DNA of 21,900 nt from Chitinophagia bacterium (GCA_010021705.1 RGMU01000003.1:1-21900), one strand, 5' to 3'. Shown: positions 5,659-14,672, counted from the stretch's first letter. Notes: generated from the sequence alone by a model not told the origin. Translations and numbers: made by a program.

Positions 5659-7467
5659 CTACAACTCCCTCAACCGCGCACGGGAAACTTGCACATAAGT
5701 GCTGCCGGCAAAGTTGAGGATAAGGAGTTCATAATATTTTTTGGCTTCTTGCTTGTTGTTCAGGTGTTGGGCGTAGGTTTCTGCCAATAGGAATAGGGCA
5801 TCATCGGCAAGCACGTCATCGGCATAGTGCTCGTAAATAGCATGTAGGCGTGATACGGCAGTGTCATACTGCTTGTGTTTTATGGCAATTTTTGCTTTAA
5901 GCATTAATATATCGTCATTCAGTGGGTGCTTGGGAAAGGCGGTGGCAATGCTGTCCAAAAGCTGCACGGCTTTGCTGTCTTTGTTTTGGAAGAGTAGCAG
6001 GTCGGCACGGGCAAAGCATTGCAGGGGATAATAGTTGCTGTCTTCTACATTTTCGGTAATGGTAACGGATAATTGGAGGGCATCGTTGGCAATAAGCTCG
6101 GTTGTGGAGGCTTTTAGTACAGTGAGCATACTTTGTGCCCATTGAAAGTCGGAGCGGTAATAGGCAAGTTTGGCATTTCTAAAGCGGGCTTCTTCGCCTA
6201 ATATGTCTTGTTTGTATTCTTTGTCCACTTGGCTGTATAGGAGCGATGCCTCCCATACTTTGCCTTGCAGCACCTTGTAGTCGCCCATTTGCAGCTTAAA
6301 CTTTCCTGCCATTTCACGCTTGGTAAAGGGGCTTGCAAGGGCATCTTTAAGCACGGCTATGGCAAGGCGCGTACTGTCTGCAAGCTGTGCGGCAGTGTAG
6401 GCATAGTCAGTTACCATAGCCGAGCCGTAGTAGGAGGGATACTGGGTAATAAGTTGCTTGTAAAGGCTTAGTAGTTGAAGCACGTCTTCGCGTTTGGGGT
6501 TAACAGCGTTGTTCAGCGTATCTAAAATGATAACCGTTTTAAGTATATTGGCATCAAGAAAGTAGGGGTATTGGTTGCCTTTGGCAAGTATTTCGTCAAG
6601 TGCGCGGGTGGCAATGGCATATTGTTCGGCTTCTTTGGCGTTTCGGGCAAGCGATAGCAGGTATCTGCCGTTTTCATTGTTGCGGGTGTCAAGGGCAGAT
6701 AGCTGTGTAAGTGCGCCTTCCCAGTCGTTTTTTTGGGTATATACCCATGCTAATAGTTCGGCAAGGTAGGTGTTGTCGGGTTGTTGGTTAAGCTCTTTAA
6801 TAATGTTTCTTTGGGCGGTTTTTAACTTTTCGGGGTCATTGCCCAGCCATTCTAAAAACATTTCTTTGGCATGGTCTGCGGTCATAAACTGCCCTGTGTT
6901 GCGGGTAAGCACAATTTCAACGGCTTTTTCAATGTGCCCGGTCTTGGCATATAGTGTAGCCATTTGCGCACTGTAGATGTAGGGATTATTAAGCATTTGT
7001 GAGGCTCTTTCAAACACTTTAAGGGCATATTCGGGCTGGTTGATGTCTTGAAAGGCTTTGGCAAGTTTTTGGGTTTTGAGGTCGTCTCCGTTCACGGCAG
7101 CTACGGCTTTTTCCATTTGCTCATTGGCTTTCAGTGTATTTTTATTTTCAATATACACTTGTGCCAAATCTATATAAAGGGTGGGTGAGGCTCCGGGCTG
7201 TTTGAGCTTTTGGTTTACAAGCTGCTCGGCTTGGTCATATTTTTTAGCCAATACTAAATGATTAAAGTAGTCTTGGTAATATTCTAAAGGGTTTTGCTTA
7301 TAAAGCAAACCGTAGCAATAGGACGCTGAATCATATTGCCGGTTATAAGCATATTTTTGGGCTGCTTGCAGCAGGTCTTGTGCGCAAAGGGTGCTTGTGT
7401 TTAATAGCAGTAGTGCGCTGCAAAATAGCAATAGAAGGCGATGGCGAAACAGTAGGCAGACAAACAT
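5659..7467 (-). CDS. Secreted tetratricopeptide repeat protein
   Basis: This 602-residue protein has an N-terminal hydrophobic stretch, HRLLLLFCSALLLLNTSTLC, typical of a signal peptide with cleavage near CAQD; no proper lipobox is seen. The rest is helical with repeated TPR-type pairs. Examples are AQKYAYNRQYDSASYCYGLL near 35, PTLYIDLAQVYIENKNTLKA near 95, the C-terminal block ILMLKAKIAIKHKQYDTAVS and DALFLLAETYAQHLNNKQEA. The order resembles Bacteroidota periplasmic or outer-membrane-associated TPR scaffold proteins, but I cannot name a specific partner. It is monocistronic by layout: divergent from the LysE gene and convergent with the repeat region. GTG, TTG or later ATG starts were not preferred because ATG at 7467 gives a complete signal peptide. 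Confidence 0.8.
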   Translation of the reverse strand: MFVCLLFRHRLLLLFCSALLLLNTSTLCAQDLLQAAQKYAYNRQYDSASYCYGLLYKQNPLEYYQDYFNHLVLAKKYDQAEQLVNQKLKQPGASPTLYIDLAQVYIENKNTLKANEQMEKAVAAVNGDDLKTQKLAKAFQDINQPEYALKVFERASQMLNNPYIYSAQMATLYAKTGHIEKAVEIVLTRNTGQFMTADHAKEMFLEWLGNDPEKLKTAQRNIIKELNQQPDNTYLAELLAWVYTQKNDWEGALTQLSALDTRNNENGRYLLSLARNAKEAEQYAIATRALDEILAKGNQYPYFLDANILKTVIILDTLNNAVNPKREDVLQLLSLYKQLITQYPSYYGSAMVTDYAYTAAQLADSTRLAIAVLKDALASPFTKREMAGKFKLQMGDYKVLQGKVWEASLLYSQVDKEYKQDILGEEARFRNAKLAYYRSDFQWAQSMLTVLKASTTELIANDALQLSVTITENVEDSNYYPLQCFARADLLLFQNKDSKAVQLLDSIATAFPKHPLNDDILMLKAKIAIKHKQYDTAVSRLHAIYEHYADDVLADDALFLLAETYAQHLNNKQEAKKYYELLILNFAGSTYVQVSRARLREL

Positions 7468-7474
7468 TTCAGTT

Positions 7475-7482
7475 CAAAAGTA
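7475..7482 (-). promoter_or_regulatory. Possible -7 box very close to the TPR gene start
   Basis: The minus strand reads TACTTTTG, fitting TAnnTTTG, only 8 bases before the ATG at 7467. If real, the transcript would be almost leaderless. No good -33 element is visible, so this may be chance. Confidence 0.25.
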
Positions 7483-7611
7483 GCACTTGTGCCTAATATA
7501 TTTACCTAAAGATAGCTTAATATTGGTATAAAAAGGCTTTAGAAGCGGGTTAGGGTGGCAGAAAGGGTGGCGTTAGCATAGCTTTTGCATTCTATGGTGT
7601 ATTTTGCCCGC

Positions 7612-8241
7612 ATGTTTGCACAAATAATGGAGGCGAGCTTGCAGGGAACATTGATAGCTATGGTAATGGCTATATCTGTGGGACCTACATTGTTAGCAAT
7701 TATTAAGTACAGTATGCACAGTAGCCGTAAGGCTGCTTTAGCGTTTGTATTGGGGGTGTCGGTAAGTGATATAATGTATGTGTCTGTGGCAAACTTGGCA
7801 ACAAGCTGGCTCAAAATGTTGGAGAGCCATATTCGCTATATAGGTACTTTTGGAGGCTTGCTGTTAGTGATTGTAGGGCTTATTGGCTTTTGGGGCAAGC
7901 GCACCATTATAGACCCTAATCAGGCACCGGATACCATTAGCGGGTCTAAATATTTTAGGATATGGCTAAGCGGTTTTTTAGTTAATTCACTCAATCCCGG
8001 AGTTATTGTGAGTTGGTTAAGTTTAGTAACAGTAGCAATTAACCATAGTGGCTTTTATAGGCTTGTGCTGTTTGGAGTATGTTTATTTTTAGTATTAGGT
8101 ATAGATGTATTAAAAATTCTGTTAGCCGCAAAGATTAAAAAGCTATTAACGCCTCTCCGTATAGGGTATGTTCAAAATATTTCGTCTTTACTTTTTGTTG
8201 CCATAGGAATATGGCTGATAATTACCACTTGGCAACATTAA
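7612..8241 (+). CDS. LysE/RhtB-family amino acid exporter
   Basis: This protein of about 210 residues has six predicted membrane segments and the family's N-terminal signature, LQGTLIAMVMAISVGPTLLA, whose ISVGP corresponds to the conserved 'sPGP/SVGP' turn in segment 1. Also visible are FVLGVSVSDIMYVSVAN (segment 2), a GLLLVIVGLIGFWG segment and the central motif GFLVNSLNPGVIVSWLSLV, equivalent to the family 'N-P' motif. The family exports amino acids or related metabolites by proton antiport; the substrate here is unknown. The start is uncertain: in-frame TTG 7585, ATG 7594, ATG 7612 and ATG 7627 are possible. I chose 7612 because it leaves a short tail before the first membrane segment, but 7627 is almost as good. 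It is divergently transcribed from the TPR gene, with about 120-145 bases between them depending on the start. Confidence 0.8.
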   Translation: MFAQIMEASLQGTLIAMVMAISVGPTLLAIIKYSMHSSRKAALAFVLGVSVSDIMYVSVANLATSWLKMLESHIRYIGTFGGLLLVIVGLIGFWGKRTIIDPNQAPDTISGSKYFRIWLSGFLVNSLNPGVIVSWLSLVTVAINHSGFYRLVLFGVCLFLVLGIDVLKILLAAKIKKLLTPLRIGYVQNISSLLFVAIGIWLIITTWQH

Positions 8242-8269
8242 GATTAGCTTACTGATATTCTGAATAAAA

Positions 8270-8302
8270 GTTGAGTTTTATTCGAGGAATACATTACCTT
8301 TG
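8270..8302 (+). promoter_or_regulatory. Candidate Bacteroidota promoter for the peroxiredoxin gene
   Basis: TACCTTTG at 8295-8302 matches the TAnnTTTG -7 box. GTTG at 8270-8273, 21 bases before it, is a near-match to the -33 TTTG. The ATG at 8323 is 20 bases downstream. Confidence 0.5.
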
Positions 8303-8322
8303 TCTTCAAAATTAAACTTAAC

Positions 8323-8799
8323 ATGGCATTAGAAATAGGTACAAAAGCACCTGAATTTTCACTTAGGGATACAGAAAAAAATAAGGTTTCTTTATCTCAA
8401 TTTGCGGGTAAAAACGTATTAGTTTTGTTTTTTCCGCTGGCGTTTACCGGCGTTTGCACCAAAGAACTTTGCTCCGTGCGCGATAATATAGCTCAATATA
8501 ACGATGCAGACGCTGTGGTATTGGGCATATCTGTGGACTCGCTGTTTTCTTTGGGTAAATTTAAGGCAGAACAGAGCCTAAATTTTACGCTATTGAGCGA
8601 CTTTAATAAAGAAGCCTCACGCGCCTACGAGTGTATATATGAACATTGGGTAAATGATATGGACGGTGTATCTAAGCGTTCTGCGTTTGTGATAGACCAT
8701 GCAGGCATTATTCGCTATGCAGAGGTTTTGGAAAATGCGGGTGAACTGCCCAACTTTGAGGCAATAAACCAATGCTTAGCAGCATTAACCGTAAAATAA
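8323..8799 (+). CDS. Peroxiredoxin, AhpE/Prx5-like (AhpC/TSA family)
   Basis: The 158-residue length is normal for the family. The thioredoxin-fold N-terminus GTKAPEFSLRDTEKNKVSLS is followed by the active-site segment FFPLAFTGVCTKELC, in which Cys45 is the peroxidatic cysteine preceded by the conserved Pro38 and Thr42 (P-x3-T-x2-C). Cys50 lies five residues later and could act as a resolving or accessory thiol. The conserved Arg of the active site is probably in SKRSAFVID. The enzyme reduces hydrogen peroxide or organic hydroperoxides in the cytoplasm; there is no signal peptide. The 37-base gap to the next gene is short, so co-transcription with the secreted protein downstream is possible, although no functional link is evident. 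Confidence 0.9.
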   Translation: MALEIGTKAPEFSLRDTEKNKVSLSQFAGKNVLVLFFPLAFTGVCTKELCSVRDNIAQYNDADAVVLGISVDSLFSLGKFKAEQSLNFTLLSDFNKEASRAYECIYEHWVNDMDGVSKRSAFVIDHAGIIRYAEVLENAGELPNFEAINQCLAALTVK

Positions 8800-8836
8800 T
8801 TTATAACACATATTCCTAACATCAAAAGCATATAAA

Positions 8837-9820
8837 ATGAAAAAAGCCGGACTATTAGCCTGTGCCTGTTTAGTAGCACAAAGCCTTATGGCACAAACCA
8901 TTCCCAACGGTGGGTTTGAATCATGGCGCGTAAGTAGCGCAGGTAGCACTACCGCTACTGCCAAAATAGTGAGAGCACCATATTTATGGTATGGTGTAGA
9001 TTCTTTGATAATAGCCAATGGGCAAACCATAGGCTTGGCTTTAGGCATATCGCCAACGGTATGGCAGCAGCAATTGTTTAAAGACTCTACTACCGTGCAC
9101 GGAGGCACATATTCTGCCAAATTGGTAACTGCCGACCAAGATACATTGGGCATATTTCCGGGTATATTATCTAACTCGCAAGCCCATGTATCGGTATCCT
9201 TGTCCGGCTTGGGACCTATTACGTTTACGGGAGGTATGAGCATTGGAGGCACTAATGTGCCCGCTACGGTAAGCGCATGGGTGAAATATACGCCTGCTGC
9301 TACTACGGATACCGGCTCACTTACTGTACAAGCCTATAAGCGCATAGGTAGTGTGGACTCGTTGATAGGTTTGGGCTTTGCGAATATTGTATCTAACACA
9401 GCTTATACGCAAGTTACTGCGCCTATGATATACACATTGGCTTCTATGGTGCCGGACACAATCCGCATCAACTTTGCGAGCAGTAAAAACACATCAAGAT
9501 CTGCTGTTGGTAGCACCTTGTGGGTGGACGATGTAACGATGACCAGCACGCCGGTAGCTCTTTCTAACGTAGAAAAGCAAAATGCCGTAAGCCTTTTTCC
9601 TAATCCGGCAACGCAATGCTTAAACATTAACGCGCCTGCGGAACAAGCCTTTGTGTGCACATTGCATTCCATGACCGGTGCCATAGCCGCTACTTATACC
9701 GGCAAAGGCATGGCAACGTTTGCCGTAAATAACCTACCTGCCGGCAGTTATTACTATACAGTAACCACCCTCACCGGCGAGCTACTCCATAATGGTATGC
9801 TTAGCTTGATGGGGAATTAA
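8837..9820 (+). CDS. Secreted protein with type A T9SS sorting domain
   Basis: This 327-residue protein has a signal peptide, MKKAGLLACACLVAQSLMAQ, cleaved near AQT. The first mature segment, IPNGGFESWR, is typical of Bacteroidota surface proteins with a jelly-roll, carbohydrate-binding-like module (PCMD-type); WVDDVTMTSTP near 230 closes that module. Residues about 251-327 form a type A T9SS C-terminal domain: SLFPNPATQCLNI, then a strand-rich segment ending in LPAGSYYYTVTTLTGELLHN. The protein is predicted to cross the outer membrane by the Por/type IX system and be released or anchored on the cell surface. Ligand and role are unknown. A strong terminator follows 26 bases after the stop. 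Confidence 0.8.
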   Translation: MKKAGLLACACLVAQSLMAQTIPNGGFESWRVSSAGSTTATAKIVRAPYLWYGVDSLIIANGQTIGLALGISPTVWQQQLFKDSTTVHGGTYSAKLVTADQDTLGIFPGILSNSQAHVSVSLSGLGPITFTGGMSIGGTNVPATVSAWVKYTPAATTDTGSLTVQAYKRIGSVDSLIGLGFANIVSNTAYTQVTAPMIYTLASMVPDTIRINFASSKNTSRSAVGSTLWVDDVTMTSTPVALSNVEKQNAVSLFPNPATQCLNINAPAEQAFVCTLHSMTGAIAATYTGKGMATFAVNNLPAGSYYYTVTTLTGELLHNGMLSLMGN

Positions 9821-9846
9821 ATAATTTTTTAGCCAACATTAGTGTT

Positions 9847-9876
9847 AAAAAAACCACCTGCGAGGGTGGTTTTTTT
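9847..9876 (+). terminator. Rho-independent terminator after the T9SS type A gene
   Basis: AAAAAAACCACC pairs with GGTGGTTTTTTT in a 12-bp stem. Adding a T-G pair closes a GCGA loop, which is a GNRA tetraloop. The A/T ends make it potentially bidirectional, but nothing on the opposite strand nearby needs it. Confidence 0.85.
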
Positions 9877-9880
9877 GTGT

Positions 9881-9905
9881 TTGTCTGAGCTGTGATTTAT
9901 GTGAA
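9881..9905 (-). repeat. Short dispersed repeat, copy 2 (inverted)
   Basis: On the minus strand this reads TTCACATAAATCACAGCTCA followed by GACAA. It closely matches 5628-5650 on the plus strand and shares TTCACATAAATCACA exactly with 5408-5422. It sits immediately after the terminator. Confidence 0.5.
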
Positions 9906-10124
9906 GTTGCCTGTTGATTTTTTAGGGCAGCAGGTTAATTTGGGGTTATTTTGGGTTAACCGTTTTCGGTAGTTTTTATGCCCTAAAAAGCGCTTCTTTC
10001 GCCATTTAAGTGGGCTTTAAAGTGAGTTTAAATGGTTGGGTAATTATAGAATAAGATGTTTATTGAGATAAGGAGCGAATAGGGAATATATTAGAATTGC
10101 GCTAATGGTTGCATTATTTTTATT

Positions 10125-10856
10125 CTAAAAATTTACCCTATTGTTTGTTCCCTTAAAATTTTTCATCATCGCATCAAAGATAAATTCAGAGAAATCGTGC
10201 TTAAAGTCGGGGTTATCTTGGAATAGTTTAAAAACTTCAAAGTTGGAATTGATGTGGTTTATGAGTTTATCCGCTAATACTTTGTCAAATGTAATTCTGG
10301 CGTTTTGCTTATCGGAATGGGTAAGGGCATTAACAAACTCTTGGTCGTTTGCCACATCTTTTATGAGGTCTTGGGTCATTTTATGCACCTTGCCTTCATC
10401 GCTGAATTGAGTGCCGTATTTATCGTTGAATGATTTTAGGATATTAGAAAGGTTATCAAGTTCGGTATCCGGTTTTCCGCCTCGCATGTCGGTAGGTATA
10501 GGCTTTAATTCTTCGCCTTGCTCTAAGTGAATATTGAATTCACCTTCTCTTTGTAAACGATAACTACCCATGTCTATATTATCCAAAATTCCTTGTGCCA
10601 AATCCTCATTTGCCAACCTGCCGAGTTTATTTTGCAAATGATTCAGGAAAATATATAATCGTTCTAAATATGGATTAACAAATGGTATAATTTGAGCAAG
10701 GAAAACATATAGCCTCACATAGGTTTTACATTTCGCCCTAAAATCGTTTTGTGCTGGTTCGTCTAAAGTTTTTCCAAATACCGCTACTGCACTGTCTAAA
10801 ATGATGTGAAGCCGGTCCACCGATACCCGCAAATGGGTGGAGAAAGTGGTGAAGGA
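10125..10856 (-). pseudogene. C-terminal remnant of type I restriction enzyme HsdR
   Basis: The open frame runs from just after an in-frame TAA (10857-10859) to TAG at 10125. Homology to the HsdR (R subunit) C-terminal helical domain begins at VDRLHIILDSAVAVFGKTLD and continues through KTYVRLYVFLAQIIPFVNPY, LERLYIFLNHL, ILDNIDMGSYR, ELDNLSNILKSFNDKYG and SDKQNARITFD. This is the region that contacts the methyltransferase core in type I enzymes. A full HsdR is about 1000 residues; only ~235 remain, without the nuclease and DEAD-box motor domains. No good start codon exists (a TTG at 10832 is the best) and no hsdM or hsdS is nearby. It is best read as a deletion scar of a lost restriction system and probably makes no functional protein. 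Confidence 0.8.
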
Positions 10857-11176
10857 TTAAAAACCATTTGAGAAGCCGATAAATGGGGGCTAATAAAAAG
10901 TAAAAACACTTTTTATTAGCCCTTATTACATTTTGTTATATAAAAAGCCGGCAGATTACCCTAATATTGCAGATTGTATAGACCTGAATAGGCAAGGCGT
11001 ATTTTATTATACGAAAATAAATGCTTATTATTGCTATTTTTAAGCAAGTTACCAAACGAAATGGAGTAAAGGGGCTGTCTTTAGTAGTAAGCACGTTTTT
11101 CGGCGCATAAGTTCCGCTTACAGTGCTTTATTCTATCTCCCCTATCATTCCTTAATAACCGTTTTAAAGTTCCGTT
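10857..11176. other. 320-base leader region before the T9SS gene array
   Basis: Apart from the hairpin at 10887-10922, nothing coding is seen. TAATATTG at 10962-10969 is one mismatch from the Bacteroidota -7 box, but its spacing to a TTTG at 10932-10935 is too long for a confident promoter. Any transcript starting there would have a leader of about 200 bases. Confidence 0.4.
10887..10922. terminator. Long perfect AT-rich hairpin
   Basis: GGGCTAATAAAAAGT and its exact reverse complement form a 15-bp stem around a 6-base AAAAAC loop. It lies just upstream of the HsdR fragment as transcribed and about 255 bases before the first large T9SS gene. It lacks a clear T tail on either strand, so it may be a terminator, a rearrangement junction or a small palindromic repeat. 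Confidence 0.5.
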
Positions 11177-14100
11177 ATGAAACTTTTTAGTAGATTTTTG
11201 TTTTTTGTTGTAGCATTTGTGGCAAGCGCAATTACCTGCGTTAAAGCGCAAATGGTGAGCGACTGCGTTTTTTTGCAAGGCAGGTATGTAGAAGTAGGTA
11301 TAGCCCCTAATGGAGGCTATGGTAGCACGGTAGATGCGCCTGGTGGCTACCATCCGTTTTTAACTACCGGAGCGTCTCTTTGCGACCCTGCTCGGGGCAC
11401 TACCGTAAGTAGCACACGCTATTTAGGGTTTGTGGCAGACTATGGCAGAGACGGCTGGACAACCGGTACACCGCCTTTCTTTGGCGATTATTATTTGCCC
11501 GGTACGCCGCAAGAGGGTTGGGCTATTCAAGTAGGGTCCAGCGTGGGCACGGCTTATATTCCTTATTTTCAAACCGGTTGCACCGGTTATGGTGGCGGTA
11601 TTACCGGTTCTGTTACCGGGTATAGCTCGTCAGGTGGCGTATCAAAAGGCGTTTGGCAGGGTTCATTTGCCGGTCTTAGTATCCGTCAAACCACTTCATT
11701 AGATACCAATGATTTATTTTTCTTAGTGAAGGTAGTGTTAAAAAATACTACTTCTGCGCCCATTAGTGGCATCTTTTATGAAAGAACTTTAGACCCTGAT
11801 AATGAACAAACCAGAAGCGGTTCTTTTACCACTACAAACACTATTACCTACCAATTACCTAACTTGGGCAATAAGGTATTAGTGTCAGCTGTGGGTGGTA
11901 CCTATTCCAGTTATTTAGGCTTAGGTACGAAAGACTGCCGTGCTAAATGTTCAATATTTAACTCCGGTTTATTTCCTAACTGTGGTCCTGACTCAATGTG
12001 GAGGCAATTAGGTGCCGGCAATATGTACACATCGGGTACTACTTATGTGAATGATGTGGGCATTGCGTTGGTTTATAATATAGGCACTATCGCTGCCGGG
12101 GATAGTACCTCGTTTGTATATACCTATATATTAAACGCCAGCTACATAGACAGTGCGCTGAATGCTACGCAGCCGGGCTTTTACCTTAACTCGTCTTCTT
12201 TTAACACCGGTGATACAGTTAACTTGTGTACGTATAGCTTACCTACCATGACGCTATCTGTAGATACCGGAGGTGCTTATATTTGGCATTGGTCTCCGGT
12301 GCTAACGGGTATGGACAGCACTGCTACCTCTAATACGATTAATGTAAGCTCTTTAACGGGTACTATTACTTTTACCATTATGGGTACAAACCGCGTGGGT
12401 GGTTGTGATACAATATGGAACGTGATAACATTAGACAGAAACCCCTACAGCATTACGCTCACCAATAGAGATACTACAATATGTATAGGCAATAGCGTTA
12501 GAGCAAATGTAACCACAAGTGCTACTACGCCTATATCTTATGTGTGGTCGCCTGCTATGGGTGTGTCAAATACTACGGCTCAAAACCCGCTATTGACCCC
12601 TACTACTACTACTACTTACTATGTTACCGGTTCTTCGGCTACGGGAGGTTGCCCGCCAACTACAAGGTCGTTTGTGATTAATGTGGTGGCACCACCGGCA
12701 AGTATTAACTTAGATTCGGTGTATGTAAAAACATGTGTGGGTGTTCCGGTAACGCTTCATGCGCGCCCTGTGCCTGGTGGTAGCTATAGTTATACATGGT
12801 CGCCGGCAACTGGCTTGAGCAATGCTACGGTATATAATCCTACGGTAACGCCAAGTGTTACGGGTGATGTGGTATATACGGTAACGGTGGGTCATCCGAC
12901 CATTGCGGGTTGTAGTGCACGCGATACTTTACGTGTGCACACCGTGCCCAATGACTTTATACTATATAACAGAGATACCGCTATTTGCCGTGGTAATGCT
13001 GTGGTGGGTAATTTAGCAGGTTGGTCAGAGTTTACCTACAGGTGGAGTCCGGCTACGGGAGTTTCAAATGTAACGCGTACCAATCCTACCATTCGCCCCG
13101 ATACAAGTACCTACTATACCGTTACGGCAAGTTATGCTGCTTGTCCGCCTATGGTTCATGGGTTTAATATAGAGGTAGATACTTTAGCTCCGGTATTGCA
13201 CTTTGCCGACACGTTCTGTTTAGGAGGTAATACAAACTTTGATGTGCGCGTTGCGGGTACGGGTACGGGAAGCAACTATTATCACTATCAATGGTCGCCG
13301 GTAGGAGAATTTGATAATGACACGATTCCTAATCCGGTAATTACGCCTACGGCAACCGGCACTAGAAACTATGCCGTATCCATAAGTCCACATGCGTTGG
13401 GTTGTACTACTGTAAGTACGGTTGACCTATTGGTATTGCCTAATTCTATATCTATTGAGCCTCACGATACTTCGTTGTGCTTAGGTCAAAATTTGCAAGT
13501 GAGAGGCAATGCGTTCTCCTTATTCCGCTATCAATGGTTGCCTACGAGTGGTATTTCACGTCCTAACTCGTTTATACCCTATATTCGCCCTGACACATCG
13601 CAAACTTATATAGTAACGGCTACTTACCCACGTTGCCCTCCAATGCGAGATACGTTAAGGCTACATGTAGATCCTAACCCTAATGTGTTTGTGGGCGGAA
13701 ATAAATTTGTATGCCGTTTTGACACCATGCACTTGCGTGCCGTTGTTACGCCTGAATGGTTTACGGGTTATAGGTTTATATGGACTCCCGGTCAATACAT
13801 AGATGACTCTACGAAGCAAAATGTTATATTTAACGGTCCGGGTAATACAAAGCTATATGCCATAGTAACCACACCTGCCGGCTGTAGGGGCATAGACTCT
13901 TTGCAAATAACGGTGTATCCGGGTAATTTTGGCGGTGATATTCCTGACCAACAATTTTGCCCCGGTGATACTGCGGTATTAATTACCAATACTACGTTTA
14001 GCGGTGTAAAATACCATTGGTATCCGCATCTATATTTATCGGACAGCATAAGCGGTAGCCCAACTTTTAAGCCTATAGCAAGCGCGTCATACACTGTGGT

Positions 14101-14665
14101 GGCTATTACACCGGAGGGTTGTACAGATACATTACACTTTAATGCCATTGTTCATCAGGCAGCGGTGTTATCTGTTCCTGATACGGTGATTTTACACTCC
14201 GGTGAAGTGTATAACATACGTACTTTAAGCAACTGCGTATCTTATAACTGGTTTCCTACTTATGGCTTAGATAATCCTACTGCACCTAACCCCAATGCTA
14301 ATCCGCAAGCAAGCGTGGTATATACGGTAACGGGTGTAACAGATAAGGGCTGTAAGGCAACAGACGAAATTTCATTTATAGTGGACAAAGAGACCATTGT
14401 TACCTTGCCTAATGCGTTTACACCGGGTAATGGCATAAACAATCGTTTCCGCCCTGATGTGAGGGGAATACTTAATGTTAACCATTTGAGGGTATTTAAC
14501 CGCTGGGGTAATTTATTGTACGACTCAAAAGACATGCACGAGGGCTGGGACGGCACTTATAATGGAGAGCCACAGCCAATGGGTGTGTATGTATATGAAT
14601 TGCAAGCAGTAACAAACAGCGGAAAAACAGTTACCAAACGAGGGAATGTTACATTAATACGTTAA
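11177..14665 (+). CDS. Giant surface protein 1 of the array: shared N-domain, Ig-like repeats, T9SS type B tail
   Basis: This 1162-residue protein has a signal peptide at 1-24 (cleavage near VKAQ). Residues about 25-345 form the N-terminal domain shared with the next two genes, marked by FLQGRYVEVG, ADYGRDGWTTGTPPFFGDY, LDPDNEQT, LGTKDCRAKC and VYNIGTIAAGDS. Residues about 350-1070 hold nine Ig/PKD-like repeats of roughly 65-80 residues, each with an early 'CxG' cysteine, a 'YxWSPxTG(L/V)S' strand, 'NPxxxP' and a late 'GC' or 'CPP'. The cysteine pairs suggest one disulfide per repeat. Residues 1075-1162 are a CHU_C/gliding-motility type B sorting domain (LPNAFTPGNGINNRF, FNRWGNLLYD, GWDGTYNGEPQPMGVYVYEL, KRGNVTLI). 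It should be exported by T9SS and held on the surface, where it most likely acts in adhesion, though ligand and partner are unknown. Confidence 0.85.
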   Translation: MKLFSRFLFFVVAFVASAITCVKAQMVSDCVFLQGRYVEVGIAPNGGYGSTVDAPGGYHPFLTTGASLCDPARGTTVSSTRYLGFVADYGRDGWTTGTPPFFGDYYLPGTPQEGWAIQVGSSVGTAYIPYFQTGCTGYGGGITGSVTGYSSSGGVSKGVWQGSFAGLSIRQTTSLDTNDLFFLVKVVLKNTTSAPISGIFYERTLDPDNEQTRSGSFTTTNTITYQLPNLGNKVLVSAVGGTYSSYLGLGTKDCRAKCSIFNSGLFPNCGPDSMWRQLGAGNMYTSGTTYVNDVGIALVYNIGTIAAGDSTSFVYTYILNASYIDSALNATQPGFYLNSSSFNTGDTVNLCTYSLPTMTLSVDTGGAYIWHWSPVLTGMDSTATSNTINVSSLTGTITFTIMGTNRVGGCDTIWNVITLDRNPYSITLTNRDTTICIGNSVRANVTTSATTPISYVWSPAMGVSNTTAQNPLLTPTTTTTYYVTGSSATGGCPPTTRSFVINVVAPPASINLDSVYVKTCVGVPVTLHARPVPGGSYSYTWSPATGLSNATVYNPTVTPSVTGDVVYTVTVGHPTIAGCSARDTLRVHTVPNDFILYNRDTAICRGNAVVGNLAGWSEFTYRWSPATGVSNVTRTNPTIRPDTSTYYTVTASYAACPPMVHGFNIEVDTLAPVLHFADTFCLGGNTNFDVRVAGTGTGSNYYHYQWSPVGEFDNDTIPNPVITPTATGTRNYAVSISPHALGCTTVSTVDLLVLPNSISIEPHDTSLCLGQNLQVRGNAFSLFRYQWLPTSGISRPNSFIPYIRPDTSQTYIVTATYPRCPPMRDTLRLHVDPNPNVFVGGNKFVCRFDTMHLRAVVTPEWFTGYRFIWTPGQYIDDSTKQNVIFNGPGNTKLYAIVTTPAGCRGIDSLQITVYPGNFGGDIPDQQFCPGDTAVLITNTTFSGVKYHWYPHLYLSDSISGSPTFKPIASASYTVVAITPEGCTDTLHFNAIVHQAAVLSVPDTVILHSGEVYNIRTLSNCVSYNWFPTYGLDNPTAPNPNANPQASVVYTVTGVTDKGCKATDEISFIVDKETIVTLPNAFTPGNGINNRFRPDVRGILNVNHLRVFNRWGNLLYDSKDMHEGWDGTYNGEPQPMGVYVYELQAVTNSGKTVTKRGNVTLIR

Positions 14666-14672
14666 AGTTCAT

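Larger units (their letters stand above)
9821..10124. other. 304-base intergenic region
   Basis: This interval contains the terminator (9847-9876), the dispersed repeat (9881-9905) and an 11-bp perfect inverted repeat TTTTTAGGGCA/TGCCCTAAAAA (9919-9929 and 9979-9989). Nested inside the latter is GGTTAA...TTAACC (9933-9938 and 9956-9961). I see no gene. The inverted repeats could be the ends of a small decayed element next to the HsdR fragment. Confidence 0.5.

Noticed and set aside
8785..9252. A 155-residue open frame on the minus strand.
   Set aside because: It overlaps the well supported T9SS type A protein and has no recognisable domain or start context.
10125..10832. Considered as a DGR accessory protein (Avd) because a DGR-like repeat is in the window.
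   Set aside because: It is much longer than Avd and its motifs (VDRLHIILD, KTYVRLYVFL, ELDNLSNILKSFNDKYG) are those of the HsdR C-terminus.
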